Below are positions 30,789 through 41,100 of a DNA stretch of 64,000 bases, piece after piece. This DNA is from Mycobacterium florentinum. Its GTDB lineage: Bacteria; Actinomycetota; Actinomycetes; Mycobacteriales; Mycobacteriaceae. The notes beneath the pieces were generated by a model. It saw nothing but the letters and a program-made list of their open reading frames with translations. It made no database searches and was not told the origin of the DNA. Each line of letters opens with the position of its first letter. The first letter of the stretch is position 1. The position numbers and the translations under genes are program-made. The DNA lies in assembly GCF_010730355.1 (NCBI RefSeq), contig NZ_AP022576.1, positions 124,001 through 188,000 of the forward strand. The letters run 5' to 3'.

Positions 30789-32065
30789 AAGCGAAAGCCA
30801 AGCGCGAGACGCCAAAGCGCCGGGGCGGCAGCGACCGTCGCGGTGGGCGTGACGTCGCGGCCCGCAAGCCCCGGCGCAACGCGGCGGACTCGACGGCGCG
30901 GCGCACCCGGCCGGCGCAGGGTTCGACGGCCGGGCGCGAGGCGCGGGTATCGAAATCCGGCCCGCAAACCAGCCCCCATGCGCGCCCGGTCGAGCGCAAG
31001 GCTCGCCCCAAGAACAGCGGGCAGGCCAAGGCGCGCGCCAAGGCACGGAAGGCAAAGGCGCCCAAGGTTATTCGGCCCCGGCTGACCGAACGGATTGCCA
31101 TCCGGCTGGCCTCGATCGATCTACGGCCACAGACTCTGCTGGCCAAGGTTCCGTTTGTCGTGCTGATCATCGGCGCGCTTGGCCTCGGGCTGGCGCTCAC
31201 GCTGTGGTTGTCCACCGATTCCGCCGAGCGCTCCTACCAGTTGAGCCACGCTCGCGAGAAGACCCGGATGCTGCAACAGCAGAAGGAGGCGCTGGAACGC
31301 GACGTGCGCGAGGCGGAGGCCGCGCCGGCGCTGGCCGAGGCGGCCCGCAAGCAGGGCATGATCCCGACGCGCGACACCGCTCACCTGGTCCAGGATCCGT
31401 CGGGTAGCTGGGTGGTCGTGGGCACGCCCAAGCCCGCCGACGGCGTTCCGCCGCCGCCGCTGAACACCAAGCTGCCCGACGAAGGCTCGCAGCTGCCCCC
31501 GAAACCGGCGGCGGTGCCGCCGGAAGTTTCGGTTCGCGTGCAGCCGGATCCCGGTGCGGTTCTGGTGCCGGGCAGGGCCGGTGGGCCCGAAGCGCTGCTG
31601 CGCGCCCCGGACGGCTCGACCACGGTGGGTGGCCAGCATCTGCCGCCGGCCGCACCGCTGGTGCCCGGCGCGCCGGGTGCGCCCGGTGCCCCGGTTGGCG
31701 GGCAATTTCCGGGTATGCTGCCGACGCCGGGGTTGCCGGCACAAGGACTGCCGACCCTAGGACTTCCTACGCAAGCACTGCCGACACAAGGACTTCCGGC
31801 ACAGGCGCTGCCGGGTCAGGGGCTGCCCACGCCGGGCCTACCGATGCCGGGGCTGCCCGCGCCCGCGGCCGCTGCGGCGCCCGCCGAAGTACCGATACCG
31901 GTTGGCGGACTGCCTCTTTCGGTACCGGCGCCGCTGCCTGCCGAAGTGCCGGTTCCGGTGCAACTGGCGCCGCAGGCCGGTGCTCCGGTCGCACCCGCGT
32001 TCGCACCCACTAACGGCGCGCCGTTCGCGCCGCCCGGCGCCGCATTGCCAGGGCCCGCCCGGTGA
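30785..32065 (+). CDS. ftsL: FtsL-like septal membrane protein with a pentapeptide-repeat tail
   Basis: A bitopic protein of 426 aa in the place of FtsL (Rv2164c). A long Lys/Arg-rich cytoplasmic region (1 to about 115) leads to one transmembrane helix (about 118-139, [20 protein letters not shown]). A coiled coil follows (about 140-185, [20 protein letters not shown]), expected to pair with FtsB and FtsQ. The outer tail is Pro-rich and contains ten perfect-length five-residue units (LPxxG/A; 31718-31867). ATGA overlaps at both ends couple it to rsmH and pbpB. Assignment to FtsL rests on topology and position, since sequence identity in this family is low. Confidence 0.85.
   Translation: MKAKAKRETPKRRGGSDRRGGRDVAARKPRRNAADSTARRTRPAQGSTAGREARVSKSGPQTSPHARPVERKARPKNSGQAKARAKARKAKAPKVIRPRLTERIAIRLASIDLRPQTLLAKVPFVVLIIGALGLGLALTLWLSTDSAERSYQLSHAREKTRMLQQQKEALERDVREAEAAPALAEAARKQGMIPTRDTAHLVQDPSGSWVVVGTPKPADGVPPPPLNTKLPDEGSQLPPKPAAVPPEVSVRVQPDPGAVLVPGRAGGPEALLRAPDGSTTVGGQHLPPAAPLVPGAPGAPGAPVGGQFPGMLPTPGLPAQGLPTLGLPTQALPTQGLPAQALPGQGLPTPGLPMPGLPAPAAAAAPAEVPIPVGGLPLSVPAPLPAEVPVPVQLAPQAGAPVAPAFAPTNGAPFAPPGAALPGPAR
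31718..31867 (+). repeat. Ten 15-bp units encoding LPxxG/A pentapeptides
   Basis: Ten consecutive five-codon units read [45 protein letters not shown] and LPAPA. The DNA has drifted more than the peptide, so selection on the peptide pattern is likely. Such arrays often vary in copy number. Confidence 0.85.
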
Positions 32066-34101
32066 GTCGCGGCGACGACGGCCGGACACGGCGGTCGGGA
32101 CCCACGCGGGGTCCGCGTAAACCGCAGGGAGTCAAGGACGTCCGGCAACCGAACCACGCTCGGAAGTCGGAGAAGGCGCAAAACGGACGAAATGCGGAGG
32201 AGCCGAAGGGATTCCGCAAGGCCAAGAAATCCGACGAGGCCGCACTTGGCCACTCGGCCCGCGAGCGGCGCACCCGGCAGGTCGTCGAGACCGGTACCCG
32301 CGGCGCGTCGTTCGTCTTCCGGCATCGCGCCGGCAACCTGGTCATCTTGGCGCTGACGCTGGTCGCGGCCGCCCAGCTGTTCGTCCTGCAGGTGACCAAC
32401 GCGCCCAAACTGCGGGCTCAGGCCGCCGGCCAGCTCAAGGTCACCGACGTCTCGAAAGCCGTCCGTGGCAGCATCGTTGACCGCAACAACCAGCAATTGG
32501 CGTTCACCATCGAGTCGCGGGCCCTGACGTTTCAGCCGAAGAGGATCCGCCAGCAATTGGAAGAGGCCAAGAAGAAGAACCCGGCCGCTCCCGATCCGCA
32601 GGCCCGGCTGCGGGATATCGCCAAAGAGGTTTCCAGCCGGCTGAACAACAAGCCGGACTACGCGACCGTGCTGAAGAAGCTGCAAACCGACGACAATTTC
32701 ACCTATTTGGCGCGTGCCGTGGACCCGGCCGTCGCCAGCGCGATCTCGGACAAGTACCCCGAGGTCGGCTCCGAGCGCCAAGATCTGCGTCAGTACCCGG
32801 GCGGATCGCTGGCGGCCAACATCGTCGGCGGTATCGACTGGGACGGTCATGGCCTGCTCGGACTCGAGGACAGCATGGACTCCGTGTTGTCGGGAACCGA
32901 CGGCTCGGTCACCTACGACCGCGGCTCGGACGGCGTGGTCATTCCGGGCAGCTACCGCAACCGGCACAAGGCGGTCAACGGTTCGACCGTCCAGCTCACC
33001 ATCGACGACGACATCCAGTTCTACGTGCAGCAGCAGGTCCAGCAGGCCAAGAATATGTCTGGGGCGCACAACGTTTCGGCCGTCGTCCTGGATGCCAAGA
33101 CCGGTGACGTGCTGGCCATGGCCAACGACAACACTTTCGACCCGGCCCAGGACATCGGACGTCAGGGCGATCGGCAGCTGGGCAATCTCTCGGTGTCCTC
33201 GCCGTTCGAGCCGGGCTCGGTGAACAAGATCGTCACCGCGTCCTCGGTCATCGAATACGGCCTGTCGAATCCCGACGAGGTGCTGCAGGTTCCGGGGTCC
33301 ATCAACATGGGTGGTGTCACCATTCACGACGCGTGGGACCACGGCGTGATGCCGTACACCACCACCGGCGTGTTCGGGAAATCGTCGAACGTCGGAACGC
33401 TGATGCTGGCTCAACGCGTTGGCCCGGAACGTTTTTACGACATGGTCCGCAAGTTCGGGCTGGGGCAGCGCACCAATGTCGGGCTGCCCGGTGAGAGCGC
33501 CGGGCTGGTGCCGCCGATCGACCAGTGGTCGGGCAGCACGTTCTCCAACCTGCCCATCGGCCAAGGTCTTTCGATGACCCTGTTGCAGATGACCGACATG
33601 TACCAGACGATCGCCAACGACGGGGTGCGGATTCCGCCGCGAATCATCAAGGCCACCATCGCTTCCGACGGCACCCGGACCGAAGAAGCGCGCCCGGAAG
33701 GTGTTCGGGTGGTTTCGCCGCAGACCGCGCAGACCGTGCGCCAAATGCTGCGTGCTGTCGTGCAACACGACCCGATGGGCTACCAGCAGGGCACCGGTCC
33801 CGCGGCCGCGGTGCCCGGCTACCAGATGGCCGGCAAGACGGGTACCGCTCAGCAGATCAACCCGGGCTGCGGCTGCTACTTCGACAACGTCTACTGGATC
33901 ACCTTCGCCGGGATGGCCACCGTCGACAACCCGCGCTACGTGATCGGCATCATGATGGACAACCCGGACCGCAACGCGGACGGTACGCCCGGGCACTCGG
34001 CGGCTCCGCTGTTCCACAACATCGCGGGCTGGTTGATGCAGCGTGAGAACGTCCCGCTGTCACCCGACCCCGGCCCGCCGCTCACTCTGCAGGTCACTTA
34101 G
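32062..34101 (+). CDS. pbpB: Penicillin-binding protein PbpB (PBP3/FtsI type transpeptidase)
   Basis: A class B PBP that crosslinks septal peptidoglycan. Layout (679 aa): Arg/Lys-rich cytoplasmic tail (1 to about 85), one transmembrane helix (NLVILALTLVAAAQLFVL, about 93-110), dimerisation domain (RGSIVDRNNQQLAFT), and the transpeptidase domain. Active-site motifs are SVNK with Ser386, SSN at 441-443 and KTG at 592-594 (MAGKTGTAQQ). GTG 32062 overlaps the ftsL-like gene by 4 nt. In H37Rv PE_PGRS38 and others follow; here a TauE gene does. Confidence 0.96.
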   Translation: MSRGDDGRTRRSGPTRGPRKPQGVKDVRQPNHARKSEKAQNGRNAEEPKGFRKAKKSDEAALGHSARERRTRQVVETGTRGASFVFRHRAGNLVILALTLVAAAQLFVLQVTNAPKLRAQAAGQLKVTDVSKAVRGSIVDRNNQQLAFTIESRALTFQPKRIRQQLEEAKKKNPAAPDPQARLRDIAKEVSSRLNNKPDYATVLKKLQTDDNFTYLARAVDPAVASAISDKYPEVGSERQDLRQYPGGSLAANIVGGIDWDGHGLLGLEDSMDSVLSGTDGSVTYDRGSDGVVIPGSYRNRHKAVNGSTVQLTIDDDIQFYVQQQVQQAKNMSGAHNVSAVVLDAKTGDVLAMANDNTFDPAQDIGRQGDRQLGNLSVSSPFEPGSVNKIVTASSVIEYGLSNPDEVLQVPGSINMGGVTIHDAWDHGVMPYTTTGVFGKSSNVGTLMLAQRVGPERFYDMVRKFGLGQRTNVGLPGESAGLVPPIDQWSGSTFSNLPIGQGLSMTLLQMTDMYQTIANDGVRIPPRIIKATIASDGTRTEEARPEGVRVVSPQTAQTVRQMLRAVVQHDPMGYQQGTGPAAAVPGYQMAGKTGTAQQINPGCGCYFDNVYWITFAGMATVDNPRYVIGIMMDNPDRNADGTPGHSAAPLFHNIAGWLMQRENVPLSPDPGPPLTLQVT

Positions 34102-34299
34102 CACATCCAAAGTCAGTGCTATCGGCGCTGATTCGCGAGCGGGGTAGCGTCGGCCCCGATAGCGTCTAGGGTTCCGACGCGCGAGCGTGACTGGTCCGAG
34201 CGACGCCACCGCAGCCCCCGACGGGATGCGGTCATCTGAACGGACAAAAGCCTGGAGGATCTCCGGCGGCGCGCCTCGCGCCGTCGAGAAGGTCCGCGC

Positions 34300-34824
34300 A
34301 TGTTCGCTCTCACGGTTCTGTTCCTCGTTGCCCTGGCCGCCGGCGCGCTCGGTGGCTTGGTCGGCACCGGATCGTCGCTGGTGCTGTTGCCGATCTTGGT
34401 GACGATGTACGGATCACGAATCGCGGTGCCCGTCATGGGCATTGCGGCCGTGATGGCCAACGTCGGCCGGGTCGCGGCCTGGTGGCGCGAGATTCAATGG
34501 CGTCCCGTGCTCGTCTACGCCGTGCCGGGCACCCCCGCGGCGGTGCTCGGTGCACACACGCTGCTGACCATCTCCCAGACGATCGTCGACGCCGCGCTGG
34601 GCATCTTCTTCCTCGCGATGGTGCCGGTGCGACGGATCGTGGCCGCCCGGCAATGGCGGGTGCGACTGTGGCAACTGGCGGTCGCGGGCACGATCGTCGG
34701 CTTTCTCACCGGGTTGATCCTGTCGGACACGAGAATGCGCATCGGACTAATCCCTTCAATTTTAAGATACGTCTTGTGCCCTAGAAACATGGGTCTTGGC
34801 GTTAGGAAACGCAATGTCTCTTAA
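34300..34824 (+). CDS. TauE/SafE family permease, probably truncated
   Basis: A 174-aa membrane protein with four to five hydrophobic helices. ALAAGALGGLVGTGSSLVLLP and AVPVMGIAAVMANVGR match the first half of TauE/SafE sulfite or anion exporters, which normally have about 250 aa. After FLTGLILS (about 34705-34728) the similarity stops. The remaining 30 codons (DTRMRIGLIPSIL and on) are unrelated and overlap the TetR start. I read this as a gene that lost its 3' half in a deletion or insertion at about 34730. Function is probably lost. Confidence 0.75.
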   Translation: MFALTVLFLVALAAGALGGLVGTGSSLVLLPILVTMYGSRIAVPVMGIAAVMANVGRVAAWWREIQWRPVLVYAVPGTPAAVLGAHTLLTISQTIVDAALGIFFLAMVPVRRIVAARQWRVRLWQLAVAGTIVGFLTGLILSDTRMRIGLIPSILRYVLCPRNMGLGVRKRNVS

Positions 34825-35449
34825 CCGCAATGTCGCGCCGCAGCGGCGGCGGGGCCGTGCCCTGGAAGAGGCGCTGCTCTGCGCCGCGTGGGAGGAGCTG
34901 ACCGAACGCGGCTACGACGACTTCACCATCGACGGTGCGGCCGCACGGGCCGGCACCAGTCGTGCGGTGCTGTACCGGCGTTGGTCGAGCAAGCAGGAGT
35001 TGGTGATCGCCGCACTGGCCCATGCGGCGGGCAAAGACGTGGTGGTCGCCCCGGACACGGGAAGCCTGCGTGGCGACGTGATCGGCCTGCTGCAGCAGGC
35101 CAATAAGGTCAGGATCGGGTTGGCCGCCCAGGTATTTATCCAGCTCGGCAGCCTCTACCAAGAAACCGGCACCGGCCTGGCCGGTCTCAGCGCTTACGTC
35201 CGGGGCGGCCGGGACTCCGCCATGGAGGAGGCGATCCAGCGCGCCGTCGATCGCGGCGAGATCGAGCGCGAACGCGTCACCGAACGCATCGGACGGCTAC
35301 CCGCGGACCTGTGGCGTCACGAAATCCTGACGACGTTGCAACCGCTGCCTGACGAAGCCATCGAAGAGATCGTCGACACCATCTTTCTGCCGCTGGTGGG
35401 CGCGCGGACGCCCGCGGGGAGGACCGCACCCGCGGACCCGGCTCGATAG
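34814..35449 (+). CDS. TetR family transcriptional regulator (Rv2160-like position)
   Basis: A 211-aa regulator. The helix-turn-helix is YDDFTIDGAAARAGTSRAVLYRRWSSK without a break, ending with a C-terminal ligand domain of the TetR_C type. In H37Rv, as I recall, a TetR gene is split at this position (Rv2160A/Rv2160c); here it is intact. ATG 34814 was preferred to TTG 34796. An inverted repeat GCGTT-AGGA-AACGC (34799-34812) abuts the start codon. The former target may be the truncated TauE gene. Its stop is 7 nt before murE. Confidence 0.87.
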   Translation: MSLNRNVAPQRRRGRALEEALLCAAWEELTERGYDDFTIDGAAARAGTSRAVLYRRWSSKQELVIAALAHAAGKDVVVAPDTGSLRGDVIGLLQQANKVRIGLAAQVFIQLGSLYQETGTGLAGLSAYVRGGRDSAMEEAIQRAVDRGEIERERVTERIGRLPADLWRHEILTTLQPLPDEAIEEIVDTIFLPLVGARTPAGRTAPADPAR

Positions 35450-35455
35450 GGTGTC

Positions 35456-37024
35456 ATGGCTGATCATGACGATCTCGCGGCGTCCCAGGGAGGTGTGAGC
35501 GAAGTGCAGGTGTCCGCGGAGCTGCGCCCTAGCAGGGGTGCGGGCGTGCGACTGGCTGCACTGGCCGCTCAGGTGGGTGCGGTGCTGTCCGGCGACGGCG
35601 CCGTCCCGGACCTGCCGATCACCGGCGTGACGCTGCGTGCCCAGGAGGTGCAGCCCGGCGACCTGTTCGCCGGGCTGCCCGGCTCGACGACCCACGGTGC
35701 CCGTTATGCCGCAGACGCGATCGGGCGCGGTGCCGTCGCTGTGCTGACCGACGCCGCGGGCGTAGCCGAGATGGGCGCCCCGTCGGTGCCGACTCTGGTG
35801 CATCCCGAGCCGCGCGGCGTGCTCGGCGGGCTGGCCGCCACGGTGTACGCAAACCCGTCCGACCGGGTGACGGTGGTCGGCATCACCGGCACCTCCGGCA
35901 AAACCACCACCACCTATCTGGTCGAGTCGGGTCTGCGCGCCGGCGGCCACACCGCCGGGCTGATCGGCACCATCGGCGTCCGCATCGACGGCGCCGACAT
36001 CCCCAGCGCCCTGACCACTCCGGAGGCCCCCGCGCTGCAAGCGATGCTGGCCGCGATGGCCGAGCGCGGAGTAGACACCGTCGTGATGGAGGTCTCCAGT
36101 CACGCGCTGACACTGGGCCGGGTCGACGGAACCCGTTTCGCGGTGGGCGGTTTCACCAACCTGTCCCGCGACCACCTGGACTTTCACCCCACCATGGCCG
36201 ACTACTTCGAAGCCAAAGCGGTGCTGTTCGACCCGAATTCGCCGCTGCGCGCGACAAAGGCCGTGGTGTGCGTCGACGACGACGCCGGGCGCGCGATGGC
36301 CGAGCGGGCCGCGGATCCGATCACGGTCAGCGCCACCGGCCAACCGGCGCACTGGCGCGCGACGGACGTGACGCCGCTGGGGGCCGGGGGCCAGGAGTTC
36401 ACCGCCGTGGACCCCAGCGGCGGTCAACACCGTATCGGCATCCGGCTCACCGGCGCCTACAACGTCGCGAATTGCCTTGTGGCACTGGCCATTCTCGATG
36501 CGGTTGGGGTCTCCCCGGAGCAGGCTCAAGACGGGTTGCTGAACACCCGGGTTCCGGGGCGGTTGGAAGAAATCGACCGCGGCCAGGATTTCCTGGCTCT
36601 TGTCGACTACGCCCACAAGCCGGGCGCATTGCGGGCGGTGTTGACCACCCTGCTGCGTCCCGGGCGGCGGCTGGCGGTGGTATTCGGCGCCGGTGGCGAT
36701 CGTGACCCGGGCAAGCGGGGGCCGATGGGCGCCGTCGCCGCCGAACTGGCCGACCTGGTCGTCGTCACCGACGACAACCCGCGCCGCGAGGACCCCGCTG
36801 CGATCCGGCGCGAAATCCTCACCGGAGCAGCCGGATCCACGGCGGAGGTCGTCGAGATCGGCGACCGGCGCGAGGCGATCAGGCATGCGGTCGGCTGGGC
36901 CCGCCCCGGCGACGTGGTGCTGATCGCTGGCAAGGGCCACGAAACCGGGCAGCGCACCGGCGATGTGGTGCGCCCGTTCGACGATCGCGTCGAACTCGCG
37001 CACGCCTTGGAAGACCGCGCATGA
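35456..37024 (+). CDS. murE: UDP-MurNAc-L-Ala-D-Glu:meso-diaminopimelate ligase
   Basis: ATP-dependent Mur ligase adding the third stem residue. The 522-aa protein has the P-loop [20 protein letters not shown], the carbamylated-Lys region [11 protein letters not shown], and DNPR (TDDNPRRED), the specificity motif for meso-[13 protein letters not shown] is a further Mur signature. I took ATG 35456; GTG 35495 is an alternative that removes a variable N-terminal extension. It overlaps murF by 4 nt. Confidence 0.97.
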   Translation: MADHDDLAASQGGVSEVQVSAELRPSRGAGVRLAALAAQVGAVLSGDGAVPDLPITGVTLRAQEVQPGDLFAGLPGSTTHGARYAADAIGRGAVAVLTDAAGVAEMGAPSVPTLVHPEPRGVLGGLAATVYANPSDRVTVVGITGTSGKTTTTYLVESGLRAGGHTAGLIGTIGVRIDGADIPSALTTPEAPALQAMLAAMAERGVDTVVMEVSSHALTLGRVDGTRFAVGGFTNLSRDHLDFHPTMADYFEAKAVLFDPNSPLRATKAVVCVDDDAGRAMAERAADPITVSATGQPAHWRATDVTPLGAGGQEFTAVDPSGGQHRIGIRLTGAYNVANCLVALAILDAVGVSPEQAQDGLLNTRVPGRLEEIDRGQDFLALVDYAHKPGALRAVLTTLLRPGRRLAVVFGAGGDRDPGKRGPMGAVAAELADLVVVTDDNPRREDPAAIRREILTGAAGSTAEVVEIGDRREAIRHAVGWARPGDVVLIAGKGHETGQRTGDVVRPFDDRVELAHALEDRA

Positions 37025-38568
37025 TCGACCTCACCGTGGCGCGGATCGCCGAGATCGTCGGCGGCACCCTGGCCGACATCTCGCCGCAGGACGCCGCGGA
37101 AGTGCACGTCACCGGGACCGTCGAATTCGACTCCCGGGCCGTCGGCCCCGGCGGGCTGTTCCTGGCGTTGCCGGGCGCACGCTCGGACGGACACGACCAC
37201 GCCGCCTCGGCGGTCGAGGCCGGTGCGGTGGTGGTGCTGGCCGCGCGGCCGGTCGGGGTACCGGCCATTGTGGTCGCCCCCGAGGTTGCTTCGGAGTCGC
37301 GGGCCGGGGTGCTCGAGCACGACCCCGACGGTTCGGGTGCGGCCGTGCTGGGCGCGCTGGCGAAACTGGCCAAGGCGGTGGCCGAGGAGCTGGTGGCCGG
37401 CGGGCTGACCATCATCGGGATCACCGGCTCGTCGGGCAAGACGTCGACCAAAGACCTAGTGGCCGCGCTGCTCGAACCGCTGGGTGAGGTGGTGGCCCCG
37501 CCGGGATCGTTCAACAACGAGCTGGGTCATCCCTGGACGGTGCTGCGCGCGACGCGGCGCACCGACTACCTGGTTTTGGAGATGTCGGCACGCCATCCCG
37601 GCAACATCGCCGCACTGGCGCGGATCGCCCCGCCCGCGATCGGCGTGGTGCTCAACGTGGGCACCGCGCATCTCGGCGAGTTCGGCTCGCGTGAGGCGAT
37701 TGCGCGCACTAAATCCGAACTGCCACAAGCGGTTCCATCCTCCGGCGTGGTCATCCTGAACGTCGACGACCCGTCGGTGGCGGCGATGGCGCACGTCACC
37801 TCGGGATGGGTGGTTCGGGTCAGCCGGTCCAGCGAGACCGATTCGGGACCCAGCGACGTCTGGGCCGAAGGCGTGTCGCTGGACGAATTGGCCAGGCCGC
37901 GATTTACCCTGCACGCGATGGACGCGCGAGGCGCTCTCGAAGCCGAGGTACACCTCGGCGTGTACGGCGAACACCAGGTCACCAACGCGCTGTGTGCCAG
38001 CGCGGTCGCCCTGCAGTGCGGCGCCGGCGTCGAGCAGGTCGCCGCCTCGCTGGGCGCGGCCGGCCCGGTGTCGCGGCATCGGATGCAGGTGACCAACCGG
38101 GCCGACGGGGTGATCGTCATCGACGACGCCTACAACGCCAACCCCGACTCGATGCGGGCCGGACTGCAAGCGCTGGCTCAGATCGCCCGCGGTGGCCCGA
38201 CCCAGCGGCGCAGCTGGGCGGTGCTGGGTGAGATGGGCGAGCTCGGCGACGACGCGATAACCGAGCACGATGGCATCGGCCGGCTGGCGGTGCGCTTAGA
38301 TGTGTCTCGACTTGTTGTCGTGGGAATGGGAAGGTTGGTAACCGCCATGCACCACGCTGCGGTCATGGAGGGCTCGTGGGGCGCCTCTGGAGATAGAGGG
38401 GCCGTGCAGGTGGCCGACGGCGACGCCGCCCTCGAGTTGTTGCGGGCCGAACTACAACCCGGCGACGTGGTCCTGGTGAAGGCGTCGAACGCCGCCGGAC
38501 TCGGCGCTCTGGCCGAGGCGCTGGCCGCCGAGGGGCCGGCAGGCTCGCACGGCGGGGCCCGCCCGTGA
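37021..38568 (+). CDS. murF: UDP-MurNAc-tripeptide:D-Ala-D-Ala ligase
   Basis: Adds D-Ala-D-Ala to complete the pentapeptide precursor in the cytoplasm. The 515-aa protein has the P-loop [33 protein letters not shown] and the C-terminal [20 protein letters not shown], all typical of MurF. ATGA overlaps couple it to murE upstream and mraY downstream. Confidence 0.96.
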   Translation: MIDLTVARIAEIVGGTLADISPQDAAEVHVTGTVEFDSRAVGPGGLFLALPGARSDGHDHAASAVEAGAVVVLAARPVGVPAIVVAPEVASESRAGVLEHDPDGSGAAVLGALAKLAKAVAEELVAGGLTIIGITGSSGKTSTKDLVAALLEPLGEVVAPPGSFNNELGHPWTVLRATRRTDYLVLEMSARHPGNIAALARIAPPAIGVVLNVGTAHLGEFGSREAIARTKSELPQAVPSSGVVILNVDDPSVAAMAHVTSGWVVRVSRSSETDSGPSDVWAEGVSLDELARPRFTLHAMDARGALEAEVHLGVYGEHQVTNALCASAVALQCGAGVEQVAASLGAAGPVSRHRMQVTNRADGVIVIDDAYNANPDSMRAGLQALAQIARGGPTQRRSWAVLGEMGELGDDAITEHDGIGRLAVRLDVSRLVVVGMGRLVTAMHHAAVMEGSWGASGDRGAVQVADGDAALELLRAELQPGDVVLVKASNAAGLGALAEALAAEGPAGSHGGARP

Positions 38569-39644
38569 GGCAGATCCTCGTCGCCGTCGCGATCGCCCTG
38601 ACCGTCTCGATTCTGCTGACCCCGGCGCTGATCCGGCTGTTCACCAAGCAGGGATTCGGTCACCAGATCCGCGAGGACGGCCCGCCGAGTCACCACACCA
38701 AGCGCGGCACCCCGTCGATGGGCGGCGTGGCGATCGTGGCGGGCATCTGGGCCGGCTACCTGGGCACCCACCTGGCCGGACTGGCGTTCGACGGCGAGGG
38801 GGTCTCCGCGTCGGGTCTGCTGGTGCTGGGTCTGGCCACCGTGCTGGGCGGCGTCGGCTTCCTCGACGACCTGATCAAGATCCGCAGATCACGCAACCTG
38901 GGGCTGAACAAGACGGCCAAGACGGTCGGTCAGATCGTGGCCGCGGTGCTGTTCGGGGTGCTGGTTCTGCAGTTCCACAACGCCAACGGTTTGACGCCGG
39001 CCAGCGCTGATCTGTCCTATGTGCGTGAAATCGCCACCGTCACACTGGCTCCCGGACTTTTCGTGCTGTTCTGCGTGCTCGTCGTCAGCGCTTGGTCCAA
39101 CGCGGTCAACTTCACCGATGGCCTCGACGGGCTGGCCGCGGGCTGCATGGCGATGGTCACCGGTGCCTACGTGCTGATCACCTTCTGGCAGTACCGCAAC
39201 GCGTGCGCCACGGCGCCGGGCCTGGGCTGCTACAACGTGCGCGACCCGCTGGACCTGGCCCTCGTGGCCGCCGCGACCGCGGGTGCCTGCATCGGCTTTT
39301 TGTGGTGGAATGCCGCGCCCGCCAAGATCTTCATGGGCGACACCGGTTCGCTGGCGCTGGGCGGCATCATCGCCGGTTTGTCGGTGGCCAGCCGGACCGA
39401 GCTGCTCGCGGTGGTGCTGGGTTCGCTGTTCGTCGCCGAGGTCGTCTCGGTGGTGCTGCAGATCCTGGCCTTCCGGACCACCGGGCGCCGGGTGTTCCGG
39501 ATGGCGCCCTTCCACCATCATTTCGAGTTGAGTGGCTGGGCCGAGACCACGGTGATCATCCGCCTCTGGCTGCTCACCGCGATCGCCTGCGGCCTGGGTG
39601 TGGCGCTGTTCTACGGTGAATGGCTTGCCACGGTCGGCGCGTGA
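38565..39644 (+). CDS. mraY: Phospho-N-acetylmuramoyl-pentapeptide transferase (MraY/MurX)
   Basis: Ten-helix membrane enzyme transferring phospho-MurNAc-pentapeptide to decaprenyl phosphate, forming lipid I. The 359-aa protein shows KRGTPSMGG, the Asp pair in [24 protein letters not shown] and [11 protein letters not shown], and the His-rich [12 protein letters not shown] loop. The gene is called murX in mycobacteria. GTG 38565 overlaps murF by 4 nt. Confidence 0.97.
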   Translation: MRQILVAVAIALTVSILLTPALIRLFTKQGFGHQIREDGPPSHHTKRGTPSMGGVAIVAGIWAGYLGTHLAGLAFDGEGVSASGLLVLGLATVLGGVGFLDDLIKIRRSRNLGLNKTAKTVGQIVAAVLFGVLVLQFHNANGLTPASADLSYVREIATVTLAPGLFVLFCVLVVSAWSNAVNFTDGLDGLAAGCMAMVTGAYVLITFWQYRNACATAPGLGCYNVRDPLDLALVAAATAGACIGFLWWNAAPAKIFMGDTGSLALGGIIAGLSVASRTELLAVVLGSLFVAEVVSVVLQILAFRTTGRRVFRMAPFHHHFELSGWAETTVIIRLWLLTAIACGLGVALFYGEWLATVGA

Positions 39645-39645
39645 C

Positions 39646-41094
39646 ATGTCCGGGCTCGAACCACTCGTGGCGGGTGCGCCCGTCCTGATCGCCGGCGCCC
39701 GGGTGACCGGCCGGGCGATCCTGGGTGCGCTGTCCCGGTTCGGCGCCGTGGCCACGCTGTGCGACGACGATCCGGCCATGCTGGGGCCGTACGCCGAAAG
39801 CGGTGTTCCGACAGTCGATCCCGCGACGGCGGTGGCGCGGATCGGCGAGTATGCGCTGGTGGTGACCAGCCCCGGATTCCAGCCGACGGCACCGGTGCTG
39901 GCCGCCGCCGCGGCGGCGGGCGTACCGATCTGGGGCGACGTGGAGCTGGCCTGGCGCCTCGACGCCGCAGGGTGCTACGGGACGCCGCGCCGCTGGCTGG
40001 TCGTGACCGGCACCAACGGAAAGACCACGACGACGTCGATGCTGCATGCCATGTTGATCGCCGGCGGGCGGCGCAGCCTGCTGTGCGGCAACATCGGCGA
40101 CCCGGTGCTCGACGTCCTGGACCAGCCGGCCGACCTGCTGGCCGTCGAACTGTCGAGTTTCCAACTGTTTTGGGCGCCGTCGCTACGGCCCGAGGCGGGT
40201 GTCGTGCTCAACATCGCCGAGGACCACCTGGACTGGCACAGCTCGATGGCCGAGTACACCGCGGCCAAGGCCCGAGTGCTGGCTGGCCGGGTCGCGGTGG
40301 TCGGGCTGGACGACAGCCGGGCCGCCGCACTGTTGAGCACCGCGGCGGCGCCGGTACGGGCGGGTTTCCGGCTGGGCGAGCCGGCCACCGGCGAGCTCGG
40401 TGTGCGCGACGGTCAGCTGGTCGACCGCGCGTTTGCCGACGACCTGGCCCTGCTGCCGGCCGCGTCCATCCCGGTGCCGGGCCCGGTCGGCGTGCTCGAC
40501 ACCCTGGCCGCGGCGGCGCTGGCCCGCAGCGTCGGCGTGCCCGCCGACGCGATCGCCGAGGCCATCTCGACGTTTCAGCCGGGCCGGCATCGCAGCGAGG
40601 TCGTCGCGGTGGCCGACGGGATCCGGTACGTCGACGATTCGAAGGCGACCAACCCGCACGCCGCCGAGGCGTCGGTGCTGGCCTACCCGCGGGTGGTGTG
40701 GGTGGCCGGCGGTTTGCTCAAGGGCGCGTCGCTGGATGCCGAGGTCGGCAGAATCGCGTCTCGGCTGGTCGGCGCGGTGCTCATCGGCAGGGACCGCCAA
40801 GAGGTTGCCGAGGCGTTATCGCGACACGCGCCCGATGTCCCCGTCGTCCAGGTTGTGACAGGCGAGGATGCTGGTATGCATGCGACTGCTGATACTAAAG
40901 TGACAAAAGTTGACAGTGTGGGGGATAGTCTCGGCGCTCGCGTGATGACCGCTGCTGTGGCGGCGGCTCGTGATTTGGCACAGTCGGGCGACACGGTGTT
41001 GCTGGCACCGGCGGGGGCGTCGTTTGACCAGTTCAGCAGCTACGCCGACCGTGGTGACGCATTCGCGGCCGCCGTACGCGCGGCGCTGCGGTAG
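39646..41094 (+). CDS. murD: UDP-MurNAc-L-Ala:D-Glu ligase
   Basis: Adds D-glutamate to UDP-MurNAc-L-Ala. The 482-aa protein begins [20 protein letters not shown], a Rossmann-like UDP-binding domain. It has the P-loop [26 protein letters not shown] and [16 protein letters not shown] 39646 starts just after the mraY stop (39642-39644). Confidence 0.96.
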   Translation: MSGLEPLVAGAPVLIAGARVTGRAILGALSRFGAVATLCDDDPAMLGPYAESGVPTVDPATAVARIGEYALVVTSPGFQPTAPVLAAAAAAGVPIWGDVELAWRLDAAGCYGTPRRWLVVTGTNGKTTTTSMLHAMLIAGGRRSLLCGNIGDPVLDVLDQPADLLAVELSSFQLFWAPSLRPEAGVVLNIAEDHLDWHSSMAEYTAAKARVLAGRVAVVGLDDSRAAALLSTAAAPVRAGFRLGEPATGELGVRDGQLVDRAFADDLALLPAASIPVPGPVGVLDTLAAAALARSVGVPADAIAEAISTFQPGRHRSEVVAVADGIRYVDDSKATNPHAAEASVLAYPRVVWVAGGLLKGASLDAEVGRIASRLVGAVLIGRDRQEVAEALSRHAPDVPVVQVVTGEDAGMHATADTKVTKVDSVGDSLGARVMTAAVAAARDLAQSGDTVLLAPAGASFDQFSSYADRGDAFAAAVRAALR

Positions 41095-41100
41095 GCGGGT

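Noticed and set aside
31718..31867. CRISPR-like short repeat array
   Set aside because: Units are 15 bp, contiguous and in coding frame within the FtsL-like gene, with no spacers and no cas genes in the window.
31816..34017. A 733-codon open frame antisense to pbpB
   Set aside because: High-GC shadow frame. The plus strand encodes a complete PbpB with all active-site motifs, and the antisense translation has no recognisable domain.
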